Below are positions 55,867-64,000 of a stretch of 64,000 bases of DNA, piece after piece (position 1 is the stretch's first letter; each line of letters begins with the position of its first letter). The notes beneath the pieces were generated by a model. That model worked only from the letters and a program-made list of their open reading frames with translations. It was not told where the DNA came from and ran no database searches. Made by a program: the position numbers and the translations under genes. The stretch comes from Sulfurisphaera javensis. Lineage in GTDB: Archaea; Thermoproteota; Thermoprotei_A; Sulfolobales; Sulfolobaceae. Location of the stretch: contig NZ_AP031322.1 in the NCBI RefSeq assembly GCF_041154675.1, positions 310,001 through 374,000 on the forward strand. Reading direction: 5' to 3'.

Positions 55867-56539
55867 AGAATGTCCATGCTCCAATTTTTTCATATTCTAC
55901 TTCCATATTCATTTCTTCAAAAATCTTAATATAATAGTCTATTGGATAAATATTCAGTTTCCAAATTTTTGCAAGGAAATTACTTATAGCATTATTTTTA
56001 GTAAGAACTGTAGCTACACATTTTTTACCATGCTTTAACACTCTGTTAATTTCTCTAATCGCCACTAAAGGAGAAGGGAGCATATGAAGGACAAACATTG
56101 CAGATAAACCATCTAAAGATTCATCAGCTACTGGCAACTTTAATGCATTTCCTCTAACAGCTAAAACATTAGGTCTTTTCTTTTTAAGAATGTTAAGAAA
56201 TTTAAACGAAACATCTAAACCTATGCAGATTTCACATTTGGTATAATCAAAAATTTTCCCTGTACCTGTACCTATATCTAATACTATTGTTCCAGATATT
56301 AGTTCACCAGCTTTTTTCATTATCCAATTATAACTTTTACCTGCAGTAAGAGTAAAACCAATAGGTGCATAAACAGACTCATATAAGGGTGCTACAATAT
56401 CTAATAATTTTTCAGTTTTTATGTCTTCAGTAAGTAAATCTATAACTCCATTAGATTCAGAAAACCGATGCCCTTTTTCACAAACCCATTTGTCAACAAA
56501 TTTACTTCCATCAATTGGACATCTTAATATGTCACTCAT
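55847..56539 (-). CDS. Class I SAM-dependent methyltransferase with zinc ribbon
   Basis: This 230-residue protein has an N-terminal CPIDG and CEKGHRF pair that could bind zinc, then a Rossmann methyltransferase: LDIGTGTGKIF (SAM loop), GLDVSFKF (acidic end of beta2), RGNALKLPVADESLDG and VLHMLP. UbiE/RlmA-like architecture, and the zinc ribbon resembles that of rRNA large subunit RlmA-type enzymes. Substrate unknown. Confidence 0.82.
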   Translation of the reverse strand: MSDILRCPIDGSKFVDKWVCEKGHRFSESNGVIDLLTEDIKTEKLLDIVAPLYESVYAPIGFTLTAGKSYNWIMKKAGELISGTIVLDIGTGTGKIFDYTKCEICIGLDVSFKFLNILKKKRPNVLAVRGNALKLPVADESLDGLSAMFVLHMLPSPLVAIREINRVLKHGKKCVATVLTKNNAISNFLAKIWKLNIYPIDYYIKIFEEMNMEVEYEKIGAWTFFTCAKP

Positions 56540-56557
56540 TAATCTTACTTACTCTAA

Positions 56558-57265
56558 CTAGTATATTAAATTTCTTAAAGCAAAATCAACTAAATCTTTT
56601 AAAGTTACAATCTCTATGGTTTTAGAATTAATCACAACAACACTTCCTATATTTCTAGTAATCATAGTACTTACAACTTTTGAAATTGGCTCCTCTTTAC
56701 TAGTATAAAAAACTTCTACTACCATAATTTTACTTACGCTAAGATTAAGATCAATATCATAATTATAAACTAAGTCTCTAGCCGAGATTATACCATACAA
56801 GGACTTTTCGTACACTGGTAAATGTCTTATCTTGTTTTTAATCATTATTTCTCCAGCAGTTTTTATCTTTGTATAAGGTTCTACAAAAATAGCTTGTTTT
56901 GAGATTTCACCAATTAATCTATCTGTTTTATTCCAGTCAATTTTAGAGACAATATCTTTATAAGTAATTATTTTATCATCATAAAGCACAGAATCAACAT
57001 CATATCTTACCATGCTTCCCATAACTTCTCTTAACTCGTTATCGCTTACTCTAATTGGATTTTTTAGTTTAGCATCTTTAAGTTTACATTCAACGTCATT
57101 ATTAATTATATGATATAAAGCTTCATCTACACTAAAAATACCTAAAATATCCTTGCCTTTACTTACTACTATTCTCCTAATGTTATTTCTCTTCATAAAG
57201 AATATGGCATCTATTACGTATGCCTCTGGATCTATGCTTATTATTTCTCTCCCTTTAATCTTCAA
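56558..57265 (-). CDS. CBS-domain protein (four motifs)
   Basis: This 235-residue protein has four CBS motifs (EIISIDPEAYVIDA, NPIRVSDNEL, QAIFVEPYTKI, MVVEVFYTSKEEP), each followed by LGIFS/LYGII/GSVVV strands. It is similar in build to the CBS protein at 20086-20805 but is a different gene. The start overlaps mobB by 11 bp, so it is in the MoCo operon. It may sense a nucleotide. Confidence 0.85.
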   Translation of the reverse strand: MKIKGREIISIDPEAYVIDAIFFMKRNNIRRIVVSKGKDILGIFSVDEALYHIINNDVECKLKDAKLKNPIRVSDNELREVMGSMVRYDVDSVLYDDKIITYKDIVSKIDWNKTDRLIGEISKQAIFVEPYTKIKTAGEIMIKNKIRHLPVYEKSLYGIISARDLVYNYDIDLNLSVSKIMVVEVFYTSKEEPISKVVSTMITRNIGSVVVINSKTIEIVTLKDLVDFALRNLIY

Positions 57266-57743
57266 TCTTTACTTCCCTTATATTCAGATACCTTAACAAA
57301 TTATATAACAGTAATGTTATTGTATCATTACACTCAATTTTTTTACCATCAACTATTATCTTCCCTTTTGTCTTACAATTTTTAGTTTCTTCTATAATCC
57401 TTTTACTAACTTCGTCAACTTGATTAGGATTACTAATTTCAATTTTTTTACCCAGATCTAATTCTTTATAACCCTCAATTAAAACTACATCAACTGGTAA
57501 AAAATGAATTAGATCTGGGTTGCATTTATAAAATAATACACATTTAGAATTGTTAAAAGTAACTATATCTGAACCAGCGTTCCAAAACTTGTAAGTATCT
57601 TTTCCTTGTAAATCAATTTCATGATGAGAATGTTTTACAACTGCAACTGTATAGCCATTTTCTTTGAGAATTTTTACAGCCTTTTCTATTGCTGAAGTTT
57701 TTCCAGTATCTTTTTTACCTATAACTTGTATTATACATGGCAT
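57255..57743 (-). CDS. mobB: MobB, molybdopterin-guanine dinucleotide biosynthesis adapter
   Basis: This 162-residue P-loop GTPase has VIGKKDTGKTSAI at the N-terminus, KHSHHEIDLQGKD and VVLIEGYKELD, typical of MobB. It assists MobA in forming the Mo-bis-MGD or tungsten cofactor. It is divergent from moeA with a shared 35-bp promoter region. Confidence 0.92.
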   Translation of the reverse strand: MPCIIQVIGKKDTGKTSAIEKAVKILKENGYTVAVVKHSHHEIDLQGKDTYKFWNAGSDIVTFNNSKCVLFYKCNPDLIHFLPVDVVLIEGYKELDLGKKIEISNPNQVDEVSKRIIEETKNCKTKGKIIVDGKKIECNDTITLLLYNLLRYLNIREVKIED

Positions 57744-57778
57744 AAGATAATTTATACCACTAAGTAATATTTTATCTT

Positions 57779-58945
57779 GTGCTAATAAACTTAGAAGAAG
57801 CTAGAAAAATAATAGATGAACAATTTTCCATGAAAGATATTTATTATAGATATGAAAACGTTTATAATTCTATAGGGAAAATTATTTTAGAAGATATATA
57901 TGCAATAAAAAGTATTCCTGAAGTAAATTTATCAGCTATGGATGGATTTGCCTTTAGAATTAATGACTATAAAAAGTATGGAAAATTAAAAATAGCTGGA
58001 AAGCTTTTTCCTTCATCAAAAAACATACCAGAACTTAAAGAAAGAGAAGCATATTATGTAGCTACAGGCTCTCCCATTCCAAGAGGCGCTGACGCTGTTG
58101 TTAGAATTGAAGCATGCAAAGTAATTAATAATGAGTTGATTATAGGCGAAGAAGTATATGAGGGAAAAGATATAAAGTATGCTGGTGAAGATATTAGAGA
58201 AGGAGAAATAATATTAAGAAAAGGAGAAATTTTGACTCCTTACTATTTAGGTATTTTAACCTATCAAGGTATCACAAAAGTTAAAATTGGTAATCTAAAT
58301 AGTTGTGTCATAGCGTCTGGGGATGAGATAACTCCATTTACTAATCCAACTGAAAATCTTATTCCAGATTCAATATCACCAATATTAATTCCACTACTTG
58401 AAAAAGTAGGAAAAGCTAATTATTTAGGAGTAGTAAAGGACGATAAGGAAAGTATAAGGAAGACATTAGTAAAGTCAAAAGATTCTTGTGATATTATTTT
58501 CTTTATTGGGGGTTCTTCAGTAGGCGAAAAAGATTACGTTAAGAAGATTATAGGAGAACTAGGATCATTATTGTTTGAAGGAGTTAGTGTAAATATAATA
58601 AAAAGGGGTGGAGTAGGAAAAATTGAAAATAAACCTATTATAAGTCTACCCGGACAAGTTGTTTCTGCAATAACTGTATTTCATGAACATGGTTTACATA
58701 TTATATCTAGAATGTTAAACACCGAAATTAGAAGATTTGTAAAGGCAAAACTAGGTAAGGATATAAATGTTGAACATAAAATGGATTCTACTTACTTATT
58801 TAAATTAGAAAATGGGGAAGCATTTCCTTTAAGATGGGGAACAGGTTTATATAGTGAACTTATTAAAGCTGATGGCTTTGGATACTTAACTAGAGGAAGG
58901 CTACATAAAAGAGGAGAAGAAATTGAAATTCAAAGATTTCTTTGA
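57779..58945 (+). CDS. moeA: MoeA, molybdenum/tungsten insertase
   Basis: This 388-residue protein has SAMDGFAFR, TGSPIPRGADAVVR, GDEITP, IGGSSVGEKDYV and SLPGQVVS, the signatures of MoeA. It inserts Mo or W into adenylated molybdopterin. GTG 57779 is the start; TATA-like TAATTTATACC is about 26 bp upstream. It overlaps mobA by 23 bp. Confidence 0.94.
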   Translation: MLINLEEARKIIDEQFSMKDIYYRYENVYNSIGKIILEDIYAIKSIPEVNLSAMDGFAFRINDYKKYGKLKIAGKLFPSSKNIPELKEREAYYVATGSPIPRGADAVVRIEACKVINNELIIGEEVYEGKDIKYAGEDIREGEIILRKGEILTPYYLGILTYQGITKVKIGNLNSCVIASGDEITPFTNPTENLIPDSISPILIPLLEKVGKANYLGVVKDDKESIRKTLVKSKDSCDIIFFIGGSSVGEKDYVKKIIGELGSLLFEGVSVNIIKRGGVGKIENKPIISLPGQVVSAITVFHEHGLHIISRMLNTEIRRFVKAKLGKDINVEHKMDSTYLFKLENGEAFPLRWGTGLYSELIKADGFGYLTRGRLHKRGEEIEIQRFL

Positions 58946-59549
58946 CGTAATTATTCTAGCTGGAGGGGAATCAAAAAGATTTGGTTCTGATAAGTGTTGT
59001 TTTGAATTTAATGGAAAAACATTCTTAGAAAGGATAGTTGAGAATTTTAATAATCCTATAATAGTCACCAATAAACAAAGGAAAGTTCAAGGTATACAAA
59101 TTATAGATAATATCAGAAAAGGACCAGTTAAAGCAATAGAATTAGCTTTATCATGTGTGTTTAGGGAAAAAGTCTTTATAACTGGTTGTGATTTTCCCTT
59201 TATTACTTATGAATTAGCAAGCTTTATTTGTAATAAAGAGGCAGATATAAGTTTAATTGTAGAGGAAGAAATACAGCCACTATTAGGTTGTTATTCCACA
59301 AGTTTTCTTAAAAATTACATAACTCATGTTAAAACGCTATATCAATTAATTAATTATGCAAATACAGTTTATTTTATAGGGACTTATGAGTTAAAATTAC
59401 ACGGTTTTTCATCAATTCAACTCAAAAATATTAATTCATGGAAAGATTTTTTGATAAATCAAGATAAATACACACTAAGCAAATATGTGATAAAGGGTAA
59501 CAAAAGTGCTAGTACCCTTTGTGCCAACACCAGACGAAGTAGCAATTGA
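58923..59549 (+). CDS. mobA: MobA, molybdenum cofactor guanylyltransferase
   Basis: This 208-residue nucleotidyltransferase has LAGGESKRFGSDK (LAGGxSxRMGxDK) and TGCDFPF, matching MobA. It transfers GMP to the molybdenum cofactor. TTG 58923 is the start, in front of which GGAGAAG occurs. The last 50 or so residues, rich in Lys and Ser, are poorly conserved. It overlaps the methyltransferase by 44 bp. Confidence 0.9.
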   Translation: MKFKDFFDVIILAGGESKRFGSDKCCFEFNGKTFLERIVENFNNPIIVTNKQRKVQGIQIIDNIRKGPVKAIELALSCVFREKVFITGCDFPFITYELASFICNKEADISLIVEEEIQPLLGCYSTSFLKNYITHVKTLYQLINYANTVYFIGTYELKLHGFSSIQLKNINSWKDFLINQDKYTLSKYVIKGNKSASTLCANTRRSSN

Positions 59550-59967
59550 AATGTTAAAATGTGCAAATGTTAGAAAAGAAGATATAGTTTTAGACTTAGG
59601 TGCCGGTAACGCAAGACCCCTAATAATAGCTAAAAAACAGTTTAACGTAAGACTAGCTATTGGCGTAGAACTCGATAAGAGATTATGTAAGGAAGCATAT
59701 GAGGATAAATCTGTAGAAATAATTTGTGGTGATATGCTTACATTGGCCCCAATTTTAATACCAAAAGTTAACGTCTTGCTTTCCTATCTTTCTACAAGAA
59801 CTAATGAACTTCTAGAGCCTTATATCATAAACTATGGTAAAAAAGGATTAAGAGTGATTTCACATGATTTTAGATATGATCATCTAACACTCTATGATGT
59901 TAAAAGAGTTAAAGCGATGGGATTATTAGGAGAAACCGAGCATACAATTTATTGTTACAAACTATGA
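59506..59967 (+). CDS. aKMT-like small SAM-dependent methyltransferase
   Basis: This 153-residue protein has [26 protein letters not shown] (motif I, GxGxGR changed to GAGNAR), GVELDKRL (acidic beta2), CGDM and VISHDF. The pattern PTP at the N-terminus, SAM loop, VISHDF is that of the small archaeal protein lysine methyltransferase aKMT. Start GTG 59506. It is the nearest match, but activity on lysine is not proven. Its stop overlaps the ATG of the Dph6-like gene by 4 bp. Confidence 0.78.
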   Translation: MLVPFVPTPDEVAIEMLKCANVRKEDIVLDLGAGNARPLIIAKKQFNVRLAIGVELDKRLCKEAYEDKSVEIICGDMLTLAPILIPKVNVLLSYLSTRTNELLEPYIINYGKKGLRVISHDFRYDHLTLYDVKRVKAMGLLGETEHTIYCYKL

Positions 59968-60632
59968 AAGTATGCGTATTGTACTCTGGAGGAAAAGACA
60001 GTACTTATTCTTTACATTGGGCAGTATTTAAAGGATTTGAGATTAAGTGTCTAATAACACTCTTGCCAGAAAAAGAGTACTCTTGGATGTTCCAAGTACC
60101 AAACGTTGAACTAACAAAGTACCAAGCTGAGGTCCTTGGATATAATTTATTACAGATAAAAACTTCTGGAATAAAAGACAGAGAATTGAAAGATCTAAAA
60201 ATAGCATTTATCAAAGCTAAAGAACTAGGTGCAGAAGGTATTGTAACTGGAGCTTTACTTTCAGATTATCAGAGACTAAATATAAATTTAATAGCAGAAG
60301 AAGTTAATCTAAAAACTTATTCTCCTTTATGGAGGAAAAACCAAGAGGAATACTTAAGGGAAATTGTAAAAGAGGGATTTAAATTCATTATAACTTCAGC
60401 TACAGCTTATGGGTTTCCTTTTCATCTATTAGGTAAAGTGATAGATGAACAAGATGTTGAGGAAATAATAGAAAGAGCAAGAAAATATGGTTTTAACCCA
60501 GCCTTTGAAGGCGGAGAAGCTGAAACATTTGTAATTTACGCACCACTGTTCAAAAGAGAATTAAAAGTAGAAGGATATAAAAAGAAAATAAGTGAATACG
60601 AGTGGAGATTTATAATAACTCATATACACTAG
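59964..60632 (+). CDS. Dph6-like diphthine-ammonia ligase (ATP-binding)
   Basis: This 222-residue PP-loop protein has [30 protein letters not shown] and [15 protein letters not shown] (EGGEAETF). It matches the MJ0570/Dph6 family that forms diphthamide on EF2 by amidation. ATG 59964 overlaps the previous stop (ATGA). It overlaps the amidohydrolase gene by 31 bp. Confidence 0.88.
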   Translation: MKVCVLYSGGKDSTYSLHWAVFKGFEIKCLITLLPEKEYSWMFQVPNVELTKYQAEVLGYNLLQIKTSGIKDRELKDLKIAFIKAKELGAEGIVTGALLSDYQRLNINLIAEEVNLKTYSPLWRKNQEEYLREIVKEGFKFIITSATAYGFPFHLLGKVIDEQDVEEIIERARKYGFNPAFEGGEAETFVIYAPLFKRELKVEGYKKKISEYEWRFIITHIH

Positions 60633-61834
60633 AAAATTGCAGTTATATTATTAATTTTGATTCTGTTATGAGAGACAAAAATATCGTAATAGAAGATGGA
60701 TTAATTAAAAGCATAGGTGAAGAGAAAGAAGGAGATGAAATAGATTGTACTAACTATATCGTTATCCCTGGCCTAGTGAATGCCCATACTCATACTCCTA
60801 TGAGTATTTTAAGAGGATATTATGACGATGCAGAACTTAATGAATGGTTAAATAAAATCTGGGAATTTGAAAGAAACTTTGACAAAAGGTTAATGAAATT
60901 AGGCTCAGAAATCTCTATACTTGAAATGTTGATTAACGGAACAACAGCTTTTGTTGATATGTACTTTAATCCTCTTGATGTAAAGGAGTTGGCTGAAAAA
61001 TATAAGATTAGAGCATTTGCTGGTTACACTTTCTTAGATTCTATGTTTGAACCTTATGAAATAGATAAACTTCAGAGAAATTTAACACCATCAACCTATT
61101 TTAAACCTATAATAAATGTACACAGCATTTACGCAGTTAACGAGAAAACATTAAAAATAGCAAAACAATTAAGAGATGAATTAAATGAATGGATACACAT
61201 TCATGTTTCGGAAACAAGAAAAGAGATTTATGAAATAAAGAAAAAAACAGGCTTATTCCCAGTAGAATATCTTAATTCGATTGGGCTACTTAACGGGAAA
61301 ATTCAATTAGTACACTTAGGTTGGATAGCTAGTTGGGAGATCAACTTATTAGATAATGCTACAGTAACATATTGTCCTACATCTAACATGAAACTTGCAA
61401 CTGGAGGATCTTTTCCTTTATACGAAATGTTAAACAAAACAAATATTACTTTAGGTACTGATGGGCCAGCAAGTAATAATTCACTTGATTTATTTAGAGA
61501 AATGAAAATAGGTGTTTTACTTCAAAGACAAATGTATTGGAATACTAACGTTAAAGCACATCACTTATTTAAAATCGCTACTTATAACGGTTACAAATTA
61601 TTAGATATTCAAGGAGGGTATATTAAGCAAGGTAATGTTGCAGATTTAGTTTTATTAGATAAAAATAGAATTTATCCTTTATTTAAAGACAGACTTCTAT
61701 CCCATTTAGTATATTATATTTCAGGAGATTACGTAAAGGGAACTATAATAAATGGTATCTTTAGAAAAAGGGTAGACATAGAGAAAGTTTTACTTCAAAA
61801 AATTAAAGAGCTTTACGACATACTAAACTCTTGA
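60602..61834 (+). CDS. MTA/SAH deaminase-type amidohydrolase
   Basis: This 410-residue amidohydrolase has [17 protein letters not shown] (metal His), [29 protein letters not shown] and [17 protein letters not shown] (metal Asp). It matches the MtaD/DadD family that deaminates 5'-methylthioadenosine or S-adenosylhomocysteine. Start GTG 60602. It overlaps the Dph6-like gene by 31 bp and the regulator, convergently, by 22 bp. Confidence 0.9.
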   Translation: MEIYNNSYTLENCSYIINFDSVMRDKNIVIEDGLIKSIGEEKEGDEIDCTNYIVIPGLVNAHTHTPMSILRGYYDDAELNEWLNKIWEFERNFDKRLMKLGSEISILEMLINGTTAFVDMYFNPLDVKELAEKYKIRAFAGYTFLDSMFEPYEIDKLQRNLTPSTYFKPIINVHSIYAVNEKTLKIAKQLRDELNEWIHIHVSETRKEIYEIKKKTGLFPVEYLNSIGLLNGKIQLVHLGWIASWEINLLDNATVTYCPTSNMKLATGGSFPLYEMLNKTNITLGTDGPASNNSLDLFREMKIGVLLQRQMYWNTNVKAHHLFKIATYNGYKLLDIQGGYIKQGNVADLVLLDKNRIYPLFKDRLLSHLVYYISGDYVKGTIINGIFRKRVDIEKVLLQKIKELYDILNS

Positions 61835-62199
61835 TCCACTAATTGAGCCATTTTATCAGCACAGTCTTTAATGTCATTAAGTATTTTTTGCTTTAATTCA
61901 TTATAATCTTTTGTTTTATATAAATATCTAGGCCTACCAGCTTTATTACCAGGTTCCTTAATTCTCATTACTAATCCCATTTCTAGAAGTTTATTTAAAC
62001 TTCTATTAATAGAAGCCTTTGATAATTTTAAGTCCGTCTCTAAATCTTCTGTTCCTCTAGCTTCGGATTTAGCCAAAGCTATTAATACTTGCACATCAGT
62101 TTCTGATAGGCCATAGCAAAATGATAGTATGTCGACTAACCCAGCATCTTTTCCGGAGGGTAATTTTATTCTTGTCCCACTAATCTGAGTTTGAGACAT
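61813..62199 (-). CDS. Winged-helix regulator, third member of the sulfur-locus family
   Basis: This 128-residue protein has LPSGKDAGLVDILSFCYGLSETDVQVL, LKLSKASINRSLNKLL and KAGRPRYLYKTK plus a C-terminal Cys (IKDCADKMAQ). It is paralogous to 16101-16487 and shares the Cys and helix layout with 15335-15664. Upstream GTGATAT lies just before ATG 62199 and a TATA box is at 62234-62243. Target unknown, though its own 249-bp upstream region has an AbrB-type gene divergently placed. Confidence 0.88.
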   Translation of the reverse strand: MSQTQISGTRIKLPSGKDAGLVDILSFCYGLSETDVQVLIALAKSEARGTEDLETDLKLSKASINRSLNKLLEMGLVMRIKEPGNKAGRPRYLYKTKDYNELKQKILNDIKDCADKMAQLVDQEFSMS

Positions 62200-62394
62200 T
62201 TATATCACAAATAAAGATTCTATTATTACCTCTATTTATATTTTTTCGTTATAATTAATGAGACCTTTACTAATCAGTTAAACTTACATATCAATATTTA
62301 TTGCATAAGGAATTGAAATTAGCATTTTGTATAAATGAAGAATTACCACATTTACTACTATTTTTGCTTTATCTATTTAAATCTGACTTTTGCC

Positions 62395-62404
62395 TACTAT
62401 AGTA
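62395..62404. promoter_or_regulatory. Palindrome and TATA of the AbrB-type gene
   Basis: TACTATAGTA (62395-62404) is self-complementary and sits immediately upstream of TTTAAATA (62409-62416), the probable TATA box for 62449. It could be an operator, for example an autoregulatory one. Confidence 0.5.
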
Positions 62405-62448
62405 AAGTTTTAAATATGAGTATCAATATACATTAAATTGTGAAGTAT

Positions 62449-62613
62449 ATGCCTGTGGAAGAAATAGTTAAAGTCTCAAGAAATTATCAAGTAACAATAC
62501 CGGCCAGAATAAGACAAAAATTCCAAGTTAAAGAAGGAGATCTAGTAAAAGTAATTTTCGATGAAAACGAAAATGTAATAAAGATCCAAGTCCTAAGGGA
62601 ACCTTGGAAATAA
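62449..62613 (+). CDS. AbrB/MazE-type DNA-binding protein (54 aa)
   Basis: This 54-residue protein has the SpoVT-AbrB fold: VKVSRNYQVTIPARIRQKF, then VKEGDLVKVIFDENENVIKIQ. It ends REPWK. Such proteins are antitoxins or transition-state regulators. A GTG at 62440 in frame would give three more residues and fit a leaderless start. There is no toxin gene next to it; a TatD nuclease follows 30 bp later. Confidence 0.85.
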   Translation: MPVEEIVKVSRNYQVTIPARIRQKFQVKEGDLVKVIFDENENVIKIQVLREPWK

Positions 62614-62643
62614 ATATATTTTATTTTTCTCCTTTCTTTTAAT

Positions 62644-63372
62644 ATGCTAATAGATGTACATGCACACATAGATACAAAAGAATTTGATAAAGACAGAGAT
62701 GAAATAGTAAGAAAATGCAATATCCTTATAGTTAATGCAGGAGTCGACCTAGAAAGTAACTTAAAGTCATTAGACCTAGAGAAAAAATATAACAACGTAA
62801 TTGCTGCAGTAGGTTTTCATCCAGAATTCATTAAGGATAAAATAAATGAAGTAGAAAAATGCTTACAACTTACGAAAAATGCTAAGATAATTAGTGAAGT
62901 AGGAATTGATTATTATTGGATAAAAGAAGAAGAATACAGGAAAAAACAAATCGAAATATTAGCTAAATTCCTTGAAATAGGAGAAAAAGATCAAAAACCA
63001 GTTATAATACATGTGAGAGGAGGATTAAGTGATTTAATTAATTTAATAGAATCTTTTAAAGTAAAATTTGTTATTCATGCTTTTGAAGGAAGTATAAAGA
63101 ATGCTAAAAAGATAATTGATTTAGGTGGTTATATATCAGTTCCACCTATACTTTTGAGAGATAAACAAAGACAAGAAATAGTAAAAAACATTGACCTTGA
63201 ATATATACTTACCGAAACCGATTCACCATTTATGGCTCATGAAAAAATGATAAGAAATGAACCTTGCAATGTTAAACTCACTATAGAAAAATTAGCTGAA
63301 CTTAAAAAAATGAATAAAGAAGAAATTGAGAAAAAAATAGAAGATAACTTTAAAAAATTAGTTCATTTATGA
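62644..63372 (+). CDS. TatD-family metal-dependent hydrolase
   Basis: This 242-residue protein has LIDVHAHID (metal HxH), GFHPEF, SEVGIDYYW (Glu), VIIHVRGG (His), VIHAFEGS (His) and LTETDSPF (Asp), giving the TatD DNase metal site. It may be a 3'-5' exonuclease or an amidohydrolase. It is 30 bp after the AbrB gene and overlaps the small membrane gene by 10 bp, convergently. Confidence 0.88.
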   Translation: MLIDVHAHIDTKEFDKDRDEIVRKCNILIVNAGVDLESNLKSLDLEKKYNNVIAAVGFHPEFIKDKINEVEKCLQLTKNAKIISEVGIDYYWIKEEEYRKKQIEILAKFLEIGEKDQKPVIIHVRGGLSDLINLIESFKVKFVIHAFEGSIKNAKKIIDLGGYISVPPILLRDKQRQEIVKNIDLEYILTETDSPFMAHEKMIRNEPCNVKLTIEKLAELKKMNKEEIEKKIEDNFKKLVHL

Positions 63373-63563
63373 CTTTCTTCTTCCTCAGTAGGAGCAAAAT
63401 AGACAAACAAGAAGTACGCTAGAAATCCTATAAAGGCGGATATTGTAAATGGCAATACATATGGTACGGCAGCTTTATGTAACGTTATCTCACTTATTTC
63501 CCAAACTAATCCAGCTATTGCTAATACATAACCAATTCCTAATAACCTAAAGAAACTTACCAT
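63363..63563 (-). CDS. Small two-helix membrane protein (possible oxidase subunit)
   Basis: This 66-residue protein has two membrane helices (LLGIGYVLAIAGLVWEI and YVLPFTISAFIGFLAYFLFVYF) and an acidic tail (APTEEEESHK). It follows the truncated cupredoxin-like gene by 6 bp. In Acidianus the small DoxE subunit of the terminal quinol oxidase is of like size and lies after subunit II, so this is a candidate. The evidence is positional. Confidence 0.6.
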   Translation of the reverse strand: MVSFFRLLGIGYVLAIAGLVWEISEITLHKAAVPYVLPFTISAFIGFLAYFLFVYFAPTEEEESHK

Positions 63564-63569
63564 ATTTTA

Positions 63570-64000
63570 TCACCCCTCTACTAAAATTGTTCCCCACAAA
63601 GACATTAAATATCCAGCTTGCTCACCAGTTAATAGGTTTGACATATCATCTAGGTTATAGACATAGTATGCTGGATATATTATTCCATATACATACGCTG
63701 GTGCTGTTGCCTTGAAAGTAAATGTCATATAGGTATTGTATGTTGAAGAGTTCAACACTTTATAAGCTACTGGAGTTATAGTACCATTCCACCATACAGC
63801 ATATACTCCTACATAAAGTCCTGTCATTGGCTGAGGAGTGCCTGCAGATGTATAGTTATATAACCAATTGTGATCATTATTTGGAGTCGGTATATATATT
63901 TTCAACGTTGCAGTAGAATTCGCATTTATTACAAATGTTGGTCCTGGTATAGAATCATTAAATGCTGCATATTTATCGCTTACAGCATATAGTACTGGTG
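63570..64000 (-). CDS. Cupredoxin-like protein without copper ligands (C-terminal part, truncated)
   Basis: The frame is open to the window edge and gives about 142 residues with stop at 63570. The visible part (SIPGPTFVINANS, TLKIYIPTPNNDHNW, and the end LTGEQAGYLMSLWGTILVEG) has the beta-strand pattern of cupredoxins. The Cys-His-Met copper motif expected before the final strand is missing. Copper-less subunit II of archaeal quinol oxidases (SoxA/DoxC type) is a plausible identity. The N-terminus and any membrane anchor lie outside the window. Confidence 0.6.
   Translation of the reverse strand, partial: PVLYAVSDKYAAFNDSIPGPTFVINANSTATLKIYIPTPNNDHNWLYNYTSAGTPQPMTGLYVGVYAVWWNGTITPVAYKVLNSSTYNTYMTFTFKATAPAYVYGIIYPAYYVYNLDDMSNLLTGEQAGYLMSLWGTILVEG

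Noticed and set aside
62200-62448. Second C/D box RNA
   Set aside because: CTGA occurs but without RTGATGA and the 12-nt spacing.

Overview
The window is about 64 kb of AT-rich, densely coding DNA from a crenarchaeon of the order Sulfolobales. Genus is not decided by what I can see; a sulfur-oxidising Sulfurisphaera, Acidianus or Metallosphaera relative fits best. The grounds are TATA boxes 26-28 bp upstream of start codons with many leaderless starts, occasional GGTG/GAGGTG Shine-Dalgarno sites inside operons, and a gene set typical of thermoacidophiles: sHdr sulfur oxidation, glycerate 2-kinase, GH15 hydrolase, archaeal TIM, TmcA and archaeal MoCo genes. I see no rRNA, tRNA, insertion sequence, prophage or CRISPR array.

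Positions 1-26,300 form a sulfur-oxidation island. On the minus strand a TusA/DsrE2-like pair is followed by the heterodisulfide-reductase-like sHdr set in transcription order C2-B2-A-H-C1-B1, with hdrB1 cut by the window edge. Divergently lie a DsrE3A-like sulfur carrier, a dihydrolipoamide dehydrogenase, an unknown protein and a glutaredoxin-like protein. Next come a repeat-rich DUF1641-type protein and a tight five-gene operon: lipoate ligase sLpl(AB), two LipS-type radical SAM enzymes, a degenerate M23-fold protein and an HDAC-fold deacylase. Two GcvH-like lipoate-binding proteins, a second lipoate ligase, another TusA-like protein, a YHS mini-protein, two related winged-helix regulators, a CBS protein, an OsmC-like protein and a YeeE/YedE sulfur importer complete it. 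Together they outline uptake of reduced sulfur, relay along DsrE/TusA cysteines, oxidation on sHdr with lipoyl-LbpA as cofactor, and on-site lipoate assembly.

Positions 26,300-41,300 hold an orphan palindrome and mostly housekeeping genes: PhoH-KH ATPase, AP endonuclease, SpoIIM-like membrane protein, TmcA, a secreted repeat protein next to an MMPL-type exporter, a GH15 hydrolase and an acyl-CoA synthetase. Positions 41,300-49,200 hold central metabolism and envelope genes: GT2 glycosyltransferase, MBL hydrolase, fumarase, Nudix, esterase, cation antiporter and TIM.

Positions 49,200-63,400 contain a well-formed candidate C/D box guide RNA, a tungstate/molybdate-type ABC transporter, glycerate 2-kinase, a DtxR-type regulator, molybdenum-cofactor genes (mobB, moeA, mobA), a small lysine-methyltransferase-like protein, a Dph6-like ligase, an MTA/SAH deaminase-type amidohydrolase, a third regulator of the family seen in the sulfur island, an AbrB-type protein and a TatD nuclease. 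The window ends in a truncated copper-less cupredoxin-like protein with a small membrane protein, possibly terminal oxidase subunits.

The most novel points are: (i) a probable lipoate-editing enzyme in the lipoate-assembly operon, (ii) an array of dyads between the two DsrE genes with a related dyad at the sulfur-importer promoter, (iii) the mosaic 31-residue repeat protein with perfectly identical blocks 459 bp apart, and (iv) the C/D guide RNA. All identifications come from reading motifs; no search was run.
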